A DNA stretch of 8,984 bases, taken from JBEIJQ01 sp040380145 (GTDB taxonomy: Bacteria > Bacteroidota > Bacteroidia > Chitinophagales > Saprospiraceae). A program made the translations under genes and the position numbers. Shown here piece by piece: positions 1 to 5,744 of this stretch. The stretch lies in assembly GCA_040380145.1 (NCBI GenBank), contig JBEIJQ010000129.1, positions 1 through 8,984 of the forward strand. The letters run 5' to 3'. Below the pieces are notes generated by a model that had not been told where the DNA came from, made no database searches, and saw only the letters and a list, made by a program, of their open reading frames with translations. Position 1 is the stretch's first letter, and every line of letters begins with the position of its first letter.

Positions 1-71
1 CTGTAAGAAATTCTTACGGCCCAGCCGGCCTTCGAGAAAATCACGACAGCGCGGCTTTTGGTAGCGGGCAT
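1..71 (-). CDS. possible N-terminus of a gene leaving the window on the left
   Basis: On the minus strand an ATG at 69-71 opens a frame that stays open to the window edge (23 codons; it begins MPATKSRAVVIF). Upstream on the same strand is a promoter-like pair, TTTG at 166-169 and TCGATTTG at 137-144 (one mismatch to TAnnTTTG), 21 bases apart. The product is not recognized. A 23-codon open frame can occur by chance in this GC-rich DNA, so this is a weak call that depends on sequence to the left. Confidence 0.2.
   Translation of the reverse strand, partial: MPATKSRAVVIFSKAGWAVRISY
3..17. repeat. 15-base perfect palindrome
   Basis: GTAAGAA (3-9) and TTCTTAC (11-17) are exact reverse complements around a single A at position 10. 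The symmetry suits a dimeric regulator's operator or the tip of an AT-rich hairpin. Its context is cut by the window edge and it would lie inside the putative left-edge frame, so no function is assigned. Confidence 0.35.
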
Positions 72-210
72 GAGCGAAAAACCTGTTGGATGATTTGCTG
101 CAAACGGCGCTGATCCGAGGGCAAATCACCGCACCGCAAATCGATTTTTTTTTCGCGACCGCGAACAAAAGACTCGAGCTGGCTCCGGATTTGATCGGGA
201 TTTACTTTGG

Positions 211-243
211 TTACTTTTTCTTTTTGGGAAGAAGAAAAAGTAA
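211..243. repeat. AT-rich inverted repeat with 12-base arms
   Basis: TTACTTTTTCTT (211-222) and AAGAAAAAGTAA (232-243) pair perfectly over 12 bases around a 9-base loop. The arm is preceded by TTTACTTTGG, giving the repeated motif TTACTTT at 202-208 and 211-217. The stem has little GC, so it is a poor rho-independent terminator. It resembles dispersed intergenic hairpin repeats. Whether it recurs in the genome cannot be seen from one window. Confidence 0.5.
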
Positions 244-309
244 GCCCAACTAGGAACAAATCACCTCGCGAACAGCTCAAACGCTACCGCTGAAAAAGTC
301 CGATAAAGA

Positions 310-352
310 CCCAAATTGAGCAGATCAAAAAAGTCAAATGAACAATTTTGGG
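310..352 (-). terminator. weak terminator candidate after the SUMF1-like gene
   Basis: CCCAAATTG (310-318) and CAATTTTGGG (343-352) pair with one bulged base around a 24-base loop. The structure begins directly after the TAG stop (complement of 353-355) of the minus-strand gene. On the minus strand it is followed by a mixed T-rich stretch, not a clean U tract. Position supports a terminator; the long loop argues against an efficient one. Confidence 0.25.
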
Positions 353-1162
353 CTAAGGCCAGGAAAGCGCCAGCCGGAGTCCCGTTCCCGCGGAACGCCC
401 CTCGGGCAGCAGGTTGGCCCGGTAAGAAACCCGGCAATACTGCACGGGGAAAAACCAACAGCCGCCGCGCACCACCCGATACGCCCCCCGTTTGGGCCCT
501 TTGGGCCCAAACGCTTTTCGGCGGCCGTATATCCCGTAACGGTCTTGGCACCATTCCCGCACATTGCCGCTCATGTCGTACAGCCCCAGTTCGTTGGGGC
601 GCTTGGCCCCCACCGGTCGGGCCGTGCCGTACAAGTCGCCGAACCACGCCACATCTTCGGCGGAATGGCTGCCCGCAAAGCGATAACAAAGGCTGCCCTC
701 CCCTCCCCTGGCGGCGTATTCCCATTCCGCCTCGGTCGGCAGACGGTATTTCCGGCGGGTGATCCGGCCGAGCGTTCGAACGAAATCCCTCGCTTCGAAC
801 CAGCTCACGCCTTCCACCGGACAATCCGCGCAGGCAGGCCCGGCGGCGGCATCCCGTGGCAACTCGCCCATCACGGCCAGCCACAGGCCACGGGTCACCT
901 CCGTTTCGCCCAAATAGAAATCCTCTAAAACCACCGGATGCGAAGGCACTTCCTGCCGCCAACAGTCGTTGCCCTGTTCCCAGGTACACCCCATTTCATA
1001 CCCGCCGCCGCGGATCCATTTCATCGCAAAGGCCACTCCGCCGACGGTGTCGGAAATGTCCTGCGCAGATAGGACGAATCGCCCACCGGCCAACAACAAA
1101 AGGACCGCCCACCGAGACCAGCTCACGGCCCATGGCAATATGTAAAGGTTCCATTTTTTCAT
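353..1162 (-). CDS. secreted SUMF1 / formylglycine-generating-enzyme-like protein with altered active site
   Basis: A complete 269-residue protein. Residues 1-33 form a hydrophobic signal peptide with likely cleavage at LSA|Q (33/34). The remainder is one FGE-sulfatase (SUMF1/EgtB/PvdO) domain: FAMKWIRGGGYEMG near 45-58, YLGETEVTRGLW near 83-94, CPVEGVSWFEARDF near 114-127, YRLPTEAEWEYAARGG (139-154), the signature GLYDMSGNVREWCQD (193-207), and the terminal RVVRGGCW...YCRVSYR block (229-249). Aligned to human FGE, the Ser333 position is Cys235, Cys336 is Phe238 and Cys341 is Cys243. One of the two copper-ligand cysteines is therefore missing, and true sulfatase-activating activity is unlikely; Cys243 is common across the wider family. 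No sulfatase gene is nearby. Many Bacteroidota proteins of this fold (GldJ and GldK among them) have envelope or T9SS roles, but nothing here identifies this one as such. Start ATG precedes Lys-Lys and the signal peptide. The gene is divergent from the thiolase. Confidence 0.9.
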   Translation of the reverse strand: MKKWNLYILPWAVSWSRWAVLLLLAGGRFVLSAQDISDTVGGVAFAMKWIRGGGYEMGCTWEQGNDCWRQEVPSHPVVLEDFYLGETEVTRGLWLAVMGELPRDAAAGPACADCPVEGVSWFEARDFVRTLGRITRRKYRLPTEAEWEYAARGGEGSLCYRFAGSHSAEDVAWFGDLYGTARPVGAKRPNELGLYDMSGNVREWCQDRYGIYGRRKAFGPKGPKRGAYRVVRGGCWFFPVQYCRVSYRANLLPEGRSAGTGLRLALSWP

Positions 1163-1183
1163 AACATTATTTTTTTATTAAAA

Positions 1184-1213
1184 CAAAATAAAAAAATCAA
1201 AGGTTTTGACAAA
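1184..1213 (-). promoter_or_regulatory. candidate promoter of the SUMF1-like gene
   Basis: Reading the minus strand, TTTG (1210-1213) is followed after 18 bases by TTATTTTG (1184-1191), one mismatch from the Bacteroidota -7 consensus TAnnTTTG. This would leave a leader of roughly 15 bases before the ATG at 1160-1162. The surrounding A/T-only DNA makes chance matches likely. Confidence 0.35.
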
Positions 1214-1268
1214 AAAAACGATGCGGGCACGAGCAGCGATCGCCGGATACTAAGCGAGGGAATGTGCG

Positions 1269-1276
1269 TATTTTTG
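1269..1276 (+). promoter_or_regulatory. candidate -7 box of the thiolase gene
   Basis: TATTTTTG matches TAnnTTTG exactly and lies 35 bases before the chosen ATG, predicting a leader of about 30 bases. No TTG -33 element is visible at the usual spacing. If this is the promoter, the longer reading frame beginning with GTG at 1264 cannot be the translated form, which supports the ATG at 1312. Confidence 0.35.
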
Positions 1277-1311
1277 CAATGGCCCGATATGGGCAAACCC
1301 TACAATTGTTT

Positions 1312-2514
1312 ATGGACGCATACATATACGATGCCGTGCGCACGCCTCGCGGGCGCGGCAAGAAAAACGGATCTTTGAACGAAACGCGCTCCATCGAACT
1401 GGTGGTCACCGTGTTGGAGGAATTGCGCCGGCGATATTCGCTCGACACTGCCGAGGTGGAAGATGTGATTTTGGGCTGCGTGACGCCCGTCGGCGAGCAG
1501 GGCGGCAACATCGCCAAAGCAGCGGCGATGTACGCCGGCTGGGACGACCGTGTATCCGGGCTGCAGATCAACCGGTTCTGCGCATCCGGCCTGGAAGCCG
1601 TCAATTTGGCCGCCATGAAGGTACGGTCCGGCTGGTCCGATCTCTTGGTGGCCGGTGGGGTGGAAAGCATGGGAAGGGTCCCGATGGGTACCGACGGCGG
1701 CGCGCTGATGTTCGATCCGGAAGTGAACGCCCGGACCGGCTTTGTGCCCCAGGGCATCAGCGCCGACCTGATCGCTACTCGGCAGGGATACTCCCGCGAA
1801 CAACTGGACAGGTACGCCCTGCGCTCCCAAAGGCTGGCGGGCGCGGCCCAGTCCAACGGGCGTTTCGACCGCTCCGTCGTGCCCGTGCGCGATATGAACG
1901 GACTCGCCGTTTTGGACAAGGACGAATACCTGCGGCCCGACACCACCTTGGAGGCCCTTTCGGCCTTGGAACCGTCCTTTGCCAAACTGGGCGCCATGGG
2001 CTTCGATGCGGTGGCGCTGCGGCGTTATCCCGAACTGGCAGGGATCCGGCATCTGCACACGCCCGGCAATTCTTCGGGCATCGTGGACGGAGCCGCCGCG
2101 GTGCTGATCGGCGGCCTGGAGAAGGGGCGTTCCCTCGGCCTGGTGCCCCGGGCACGGATCCGAGCGGCCGCCCTGACCTCGACAGAACCGACCATCATGC
2201 TGCAGGGGCCCGGCCCGGCCGCCCAAAAAGCCCTGCGCATGGCCAGTATGACGGCCGCCGACATCGATCTGTGGGAGATGAACGAGGCCTTCGCATCCGC
2301 GGTGCTGAAATTCCAAGAAGATCTGGAAGTGCCCGACGATCGACTCAATGTGAACGGCGGCGCCATTGCGCTCGGGCATCCGCTGGGGGCAACCGGTGCG
2401 ATGCTGCTGGGCACCCTGTTGGACGAACTGGAACTGCGCGGACTTCAGACCGGACTGGTGACGCTCTGCGTGGGCGGTGGCATGGGCGTGGCCACGATCA
2501 TAGAAAGATGCTAG
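1312..2514 (+). CDS. thiolase (acetyl-CoA C-acyltransferase family)
   Basis: A 400-residue cytoplasmic enzyme of typical thiolase length. It is expected either to cleave 3-ketoacyl-CoA with CoA, as in beta-oxidation, or to condense two acetyl-CoA; the sequence does not decide which. The nucleophile is Cys90 in NRFCASGLEAVN. The remaining active-site elements are Asn324 in NEAFA, His356 in GGAIALGHPLGATGA and the second cysteine Cys386 in CVGGGMG. The start at 1312 (MDAYIYDAVRTPRG) matches where thiolases normally begin; a GTG 48 bases upstream would add 16 unconserved residues. No Shine-Dalgarno sequence is seen. It is divergent from the SUMF1-like gene and convergent with the exported-protein gene, with a strong terminator 26 bases after its stop, so it appears monocistronic. 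Codons are GC3-rich like its neighbours. Confidence 0.95.
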   Translation: MDAYIYDAVRTPRGRGKKNGSLNETRSIELVVTVLEELRRRYSLDTAEVEDVILGCVTPVGEQGGNIAKAAAMYAGWDDRVSGLQINRFCASGLEAVNLAAMKVRSGWSDLLVAGGVESMGRVPMGTDGGALMFDPEVNARTGFVPQGISADLIATRQGYSREQLDRYALRSQRLAGAAQSNGRFDRSVVPVRDMNGLAVLDKDEYLRPDTTLEALSALEPSFAKLGAMGFDAVALRRYPELAGIRHLHTPGNSSGIVDGAAAVLIGGLEKGRSLGLVPRARIRAAALTSTEPTIMLQGPGPAAQKALRMASMTAADIDLWEMNEAFASAVLKFQEDLEVPDDRLNVNGGAIALGHPLGATGAMLLGTLLDELELRGLQTGLVTLCVGGGMGVATIIERC

Positions 2515-2540
2515 CCCGCGTGGAAAGCCTCCGAAAAAAG

Positions 2541-2572
2541 AAAAGCCCTCGGTCCGAAAACCGAGGGCTTTT
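2541..2572. terminator. bidirectional rho-independent terminator between convergent genes
   Basis: AAAAGCCCTCGG (2541-2552) and CCGAGGGCTTTT (2561-2572) form a perfect 12-base-pair stem with an 8-base loop. The GC-rich core is flanked by A on one side and T on the other, so each strand gives a stem followed by a U run. It lies between the thiolase stop (2514) and the stop of the opposing gene (2599) and can end both transcripts. Confidence 0.9.
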
Positions 2573-2598
2573 CAATTGGCCGCAAGGCCTTTGAAGTA

Positions 2599-3360
2599 TC
2601 ACTTGCAGTTGAGCGCGCTGAGTTGGGCGGCCACGGAAACCATTTCCTTGGAGATTTCCAACACGGTGCCATTGGCGGCTTGTAGCGGGTTGAGCAGCTC
2701 GAGAGCCTGTGCAACGGCGCGCGAGCGAGCGGTAGCGCTCTTGGATTTGACGGCGATCCGATAAGAGGACTCGAACTGCGTCATCAGAGCGGAAATCTCG
2801 GTGCGGATCTTGGCGAATTCCGTGTTGAACTCGGCAGAGAACGCGTTCAAGTCTTTTTCACGGGCGCGAACGCCATCGCATTCGGCAGAGAAATTCTTGG
2901 GCGCGTATTTGGTGGCCAGGCCGTTGGACAATTTGTAAAAGTCGTTGAACTTTTGGATGATGCCGGCGGTGGCTTGGCCCATGGCTTCCAACGCCTTGGT
3001 CTCCTCCTCGGAAGCATTTTGCATATCGGAGGTGGAGGTGATGGGGTTTTCTTTGGCCAAAGCATCCATCTGCTTGCGGTAAGCGGCGATCGCCTCGGTG
3101 TGGGCCTTGATCGGAGCGGGGGGCTCCATCAAAGTGGCTGTTTGCGTGGAACTGCCGGCATTGGCACCCGCTGTTGCGGCGGGGGCACTGGCGCCTTTGT
3201 CGTTGGGGCGGGCTTCTTTGGCCGGTTGCTGGGGCGCTTTCACATCGGCCACTTTCGCGGGCACGGAAGGAATGTTGCCGAAAAGAGTTCCAAGGGAATT
3301 CTGGGCCATCGCCACTTGGGAGGCACCGAAAACCAACAGGGCTACTGCGATTTTTTTCAT
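2599..3360 (-). CDS. small exported helical protein of unknown function
   Basis: A 253-residue protein with no family I recognize. Residues 1-19 are a classical signal peptide (MKKIAVALLVFGASQVAMA) with cleavage before Gln20, so the mature protein is periplasmic or secreted. No lipobox or T9SS C-terminal domain is seen. Residues about 30-85 form a Pro/Ala/Lys-rich low-complexity linker. Residues about 85-250 are strongly helical, with charged heptad-like stretches that could form a helical bundle or coiled coil. The only cysteines, Cys161 and Cys252, could form a disulfide joining the extreme C-terminus to the middle of the helical region. The gene has its own promoter-like sequence and ends at the shared terminator. 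It lies 161 bases downstream of the lipoprotein gene on the same strand, with a probable terminator between them, so co-transcription is doubtful. Confidence 0.85.
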   Translation of the reverse strand: MKKIAVALLVFGASQVAMAQNSLGTLFGNIPSVPAKVADVKAPQQPAKEARPNDKGASAPAATAGANAGSSTQTATLMEPPAPIKAHTEAIAAYRKQMDALAKENPITSTSDMQNASEEETKALEAMGQATAGIIQKFNDFYKLSNGLATKYAPKNFSAECDGVRAREKDLNAFSAEFNTEFAKIRTEISALMTQFESSYRIAVKSKSATARSRAVAQALELLNPLQAANGTVLEISKEMVSVAAQLSALNCK

Positions 3361-3423
3361 GAGAAAAGGAAAAGTTTGGTGGAAAAAATCAGTTGAAGAG
3401 AAAAAATGGTCTCAGAACGGATG

Positions 3424-3451
3424 CAATTATATAAAATCGTGCCGAAAGCAA
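3424..3451 (-). promoter_or_regulatory. candidate promoter of the small exported protein gene
   Basis: On the minus strand TTG (3449-3451) is followed after 17 bases by TATAATTG (3424-3431), one mismatch to TAnnTTTG. The predicted leader is about 55 bases. The match lies in an AT-rich 161-base intergenic gap just after the lipoprotein terminator, where a promoter is expected. Confidence 0.4.
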
Positions 3452-3503
3452 GGCGGAAAAAAAGTTATTTTTTTGAGATCTGTATGTAAAAAAATATAAA
3501 TAA

Positions 3504-3525
3504 CTGATTTTCAGGGTGAAATCAG
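3504..3525 (-). terminator. terminator of the lipoprotein gene, overlapping its stop codon
   Basis: On the minus strand CTGATTTCA, a CCC loop and TGAAAATCAG form a nine-pair stem with one bulge, followed by a T-rich run ending in seven Ts. The TGA stop (complement of 3522-3524) lies within the 5' arm, so a ribosome reaching the stop would cover the hairpin. The stem is AT-rich and therefore of moderate strength. Confidence 0.5.
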
Positions 3526-4721
3526 CGAATAATATTTTTATTGCTGGTCATGTGCTGGACAAGCATCGGCTTGAGCCGATCGGCGGACTGGAGCAGAAGC
3601 GTTTCGTTGGGCGGAAAGGGCAAAGGCCGGTTGCCGAGCCTGCGTACCGTTTCCTCTGCCAGGGCGCGCTTGTCGCCCACAAAGGTGCTGGCGAAATGTT
3701 CGAAAGCCGATTCCACTTGTACGGGCAAAGTGTGCAACAACCGGTTATCGGCATCGTAATATTCGAGGTTGCCGGCCAGTTGTGCGGCCTTGAACTGACG
3801 GGTTTCGATCACTTTGGCCGTGATCTTGACCATTCGGGGGCGCTTGATGTCCTTGCCGAGCGAATCCTTTTTGACATTGCCGTTGCGGTCGTATTCGTAC
3901 TCGTAGCCGTCTTGGATTTCTTTTTCTTCCTGATATTCCCGGGTGTTCATCTGCTCGGGCGTGAAATTGATCTGGGTCAGGCTCATGACCACTTTGTAAT
4001 CGTACTTGTAGCGCGACGGATCGGGGTTGAGGTCGTACCAGACCCAGTCTTTGTTGAGATCCGAAACATTCATGGTGAGCAGGGCGCGCTCGAAGTCCTC
4101 GGGCATAACCACCCGTGCATTGTTGACCATCCGAAAAGCCACGCGGGTGGTGCCCAGCCGCAGGGCCTTTTCTTTGAGCGCCTCTTTGTCGCGGTACACG
4201 CGAAAATACTGGCTTTCGAGGTCCAGCAGTTTTCCGTAAGCGTCCCGGGCCGCGAAACGATCGCCTTTATCGGCCTTTTCGAGCAGTTGCTCGGCGGAAG
4301 CGTACAGAAACTGGGCGGCCTTTTCCCTGGACTCGCGTTCCTCGTCGTCCACGTTGATCAAGCGGATGTCGGCGCGGCGGCCGTTTTTGTCCACCAAGGG
4401 CAGCAAGGGCTCCACCAGGCGCTGGCGGTTGCGGATGGCGTTGTAATGACGGTTGATCTCGTCCCATCGGTCGGGCGAGCCTTCTTTTTTCAATCGGTTG
4501 GCCTCGTCGAGGTCGTAGCGGTTGCCTTTTTCGAGCGCCCGTTCGAGGGCGTACACATGCTTGGGATTCTTGTTTTTGCCCCGCAGACGGTTGGCGGCCA
4601 CATAGATGGCCTCGTCGTAACGACCGGCGTTCAACAGTTTTTCCGGGTTGCGGCAGCCTTCGGCAAAAAGAAGGGCCATGAAGAGCAGCAAGAAAATACC
4701 GGACGAAGACAAAAGGCGCAT
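3522..4721 (-). CDS. putative lipoprotein of unknown function
   Basis: A 399-residue protein. The N-terminus has a hydrophobic stretch ending LLFAEGC, placing Cys23 as the likely lipidated residue. The lipobox is atypical (Ala-Glu-Gly before Cys where Leu-Ala-Gly is usual), so simple signal-peptidase I cleavage is an alternative. Residues about 25-190 are charged and helical, beginning NPEKLLNAGRYDEAIYVAAN, which looks like a tetratricopeptide-type helix pair. Residues about 190-399 look mixed alpha/beta, with a Tyr/Glu/Lys-rich insert near 262-292. I do not recognize a named family. The ATG precedes Arg and the hydrophobic core, as expected for an export signal. The gene is divergent from the crotonase gene, with 102 bases between the starts, and is followed by its own hairpin. 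An envelope-associated scaffold is plausible but is inference. Confidence 0.88.
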   Translation of the reverse strand: MRLLSSSGIFLLLFMALLFAEGCRNPEKLLNAGRYDEAIYVAANRLRGKNKNPKHVYALERALEKGNRYDLDEANRLKKEGSPDRWDEINRHYNAIRNRQRLVEPLLPLVDKNGRRADIRLINVDDEERESREKAAQFLYASAEQLLEKADKGDRFAARDAYGKLLDLESQYFRVYRDKEALKEKALRLGTTRVAFRMVNNARVVMPEDFERALLTMNVSDLNKDWVWYDLNPDPSRYKYDYKVVMSLTQINFTPEQMNTREYQEEKEIQDGYEYEYDRNGNVKKDSLGKDIKRPRMVKITAKVIETRQFKAAQLAGNLEYYDADNRLLHTLPVQVESAFEHFASTFVGDKRALAEETVRRLGNRPLPFPPNETLLLQSADRLKPMLVQHMTSNKNIIR

Positions 4722-4737
4722 GGATTCGAAATTTGGG

Positions 4738-4745
4738 CAAAAATA
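4738..4745 (-). promoter_or_regulatory. candidate -7 box for the lipoprotein gene
   Basis: The minus strand reads TATTTTTG, an exact TAnnTTTG match, 16 bases before the ATG. The resulting leader would be only about 10 bases, and no TTG is seen at the expected -33 spacing, so support is limited. Confidence 0.3.
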
Positions 4746-4769
4746 CCCAACTCATTTTTTAAATAGGCG

Positions 4770-4777
4770 TAATTTTG
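4770..4777 (+). promoter_or_regulatory. candidate -7 box for the crotonase gene
   Basis: TAATTTTG is an exact TAnnTTTG match 46 bases before the ATG at 4824, predicting a leader of about 40 bases. It lies in the divergent intergenic region, 24 bases from the opposing candidate box. No clear -33 TTG is found. Confidence 0.35.
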
Positions 4778-4823
4778 GCGTTCACTCTTTTTTTTCGATT
4801 TTTTTCCTCACATTTATATTTAT

Positions 4824-5639
4824 ATGTTTTTTTTGGAAAAGGAAGTGGCCGAACTCGAAGGGCAGCGCTGGGCGTTCGTCCGCACCGAGTTGCGGGACCA
4901 TGTGTTGACCGTCACTTTGGACAGGCCCGAGAAAAAAAACGCGCTCCACCCCGTGATGCTGCGCGAATTGGCCTTTGCCCTCGAACACGCCCGAGTCAAT
5001 CCGGCCGTGCGTGCGGTCGTGCTGAGCGCCGAGGGAGCGATCTGGTGCGCAGGAGCCGACCTGAAGGCCATGGCGGGCGGCGATGCACCCGATAGCACCG
5101 TTCCCGATCCGCAATCGCCGATACTGCTGGGGGAACTGGTGCCCGAGGTGTGCAAGCCCGTGGTGGCCAAGGTGCACGCCCCGGTGATGGCCGGCGGAAT
5201 CCTTTTGCTCACGGGCTGTACACATGTCTTGGCCGCCGACACGGCCACTTTTGGACTGCCGGAGGTACGGCGGGGTCTTTTCCCCTTCCAAGTGATGGCC
5301 GCCCTGCTGGAAAGAATGCCGGCACAAACGGTGCTGGACTGGTGCATGCGCGGACTGGACCTTTCGGCCGAGGAGGCCCGCGCCAAAGGTTTGGTCTCAC
5401 AGGTTTGCGCCCCGGAAGAACTCGACCTGTCGGTGGCACGGTTGTGCGCCGAACTGTGCGCCGGCTCGCCGCAAGCTATCCGGCTCGGATTGGAGGCATA
5501 CGCCCATTTGCGCCGGCAGCGCGGTGCCGGCGACCAGCAGAACTATCTGTTGGACATGTTCTTCCGCTGCCTGCAGACCGAAGATGCCCAGGAGGGCATC
5601 CAAGCGTTCGCGCAGAAACGCGCGCCGGTTTGGAAGTAA
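4824..5639 (+). CDS. enoyl-CoA hydratase/isomerase (crotonase) family protein lacking one catalytic glutamate
   Basis: A 271-residue cytoplasmic protein of usual crotonase length. Seen in order: the beta-strand and CoA-site motif VTLDRPEKKNAL (30-41), the oxyanion-hole segment CAGADLKAM (75-83), the second conserved block KPVVAKVHAPVMAGG (111-125), FGLPEVRRGLFP (143-154), the helical SAEEARAKGLV (181-191), and the C-terminal EGIQAFAQKRAPVWK typical of the family. Aligned to rat enoyl-CoA hydratase, Glu164 is kept as Glu147, but the Glu144 position is Leu127. Loss of one glutamate is usual in delta3,delta2-enoyl-CoA isomerases and several other crotonases, so hydratase activity should not be assumed. 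The ATG at 4824 gives a 17-residue extension before the conserved core; GTG at residue 8 is an alternative start. The neighbouring thiolase is in the same metabolic area but not in an operon with it. Confidence 0.92.
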   Translation: MFFLEKEVAELEGQRWAFVRTELRDHVLTVTLDRPEKKNALHPVMLRELAFALEHARVNPAVRAVVLSAEGAIWCAGADLKAMAGGDAPDSTVPDPQSPILLGELVPEVCKPVVAKVHAPVMAGGILLLTGCTHVLAADTATFGLPEVRRGLFPFQVMAALLERMPAQTVLDWCMRGLDLSAEEARAKGLVSQVCAPEELDLSVARLCAELCAGSPQAIRLGLEAYAHLRRQRGAGDQQNYLLDMFFRCLQTEDAQEGIQAFAQKRAPVWK

Positions 5640-5702
5640 GCCTTTTATGAACGGTGCAGGCTCATTTCCGCCGCCACGCAGGAAAAAATCCGCGCCCTTG
5701 AT

Positions 5703-5710
5703 TATTTTTG
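5703..5710 (+). promoter_or_regulatory. candidate -7 box for the repeat-protein gene
   Basis: TATTTTTG, an exact TAnnTTTG match, lies 35 bases before the ATG at 5745 in a 105-base gap after the crotonase gene. The predicted leader is about 28 bases. The only nearby TTG (5698-5700) is too close to serve as a -33 element. If real, the gene is transcribed separately from the crotonase gene. Confidence 0.35.
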
Positions 5711-5744
5711 TCCCGAACCCTTAGCTCCGATCCCCTACCCGACC

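Larger units (their letters stand above)
1..352. other. 352-base region without a confident gene
   Basis: This stretch lies downstream of the SUMF1-like gene. It contains the palindrome at 3-17, a short inverted repeat TTCGCG/CGCGAA at 152-165, a 12-base-arm inverted repeat at 211-243, a loose inverted repeat at 310-352, and a 9-base direct repeat CAAATCACC at 122-130 and 257-265. Short open frames exist on both strands, but none has a recognizable domain or start context. Confidence 0.5.

Noticed and set aside
41..280. 79-residue minus-strand open frame in the left region
   Set aside because: Part of it is the translation of the AT-rich hairpin at 211-243, no domain is recognized, and it overlaps the other candidate start at 69-71. 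Too weak to call as a gene.
261..989. 242-residue minus-strand open frame overlapping the SUMF1-like gene
   Set aside because: Out of frame with the domain-bearing frame and rich in Arg/Gly, as expected of a shifted frame in GC-rich DNA.
1206..1211. TTGACA resembling a sigma-70 -35 box before the thiolase
   Set aside because: No TATAAT-like element lies about 17 bases downstream, and this phylum uses a different promoter consensus.
1264..1311. GTG-initiated 16-residue extension of the thiolase
   Set aside because: Conserved thiolase sequence starts at the ATG at 1312, and the candidate -7 box at 1269-1276 falls inside the extension.
1300..2379. 359-codon minus-strand open frame opposite the thiolase
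   Set aside because: The plus strand encodes a full thiolase with all catalytic motifs, so the antisense frame is a shadow.
3516..4766. 416-codon plus-strand open frame opposite the lipoprotein gene
   Set aside because: Same codon-aligned antisense effect. The minus-strand frame has an export signal and a sensible start and terminator, while the plus-strand product has unlikely Phe/Val/His-rich composition.
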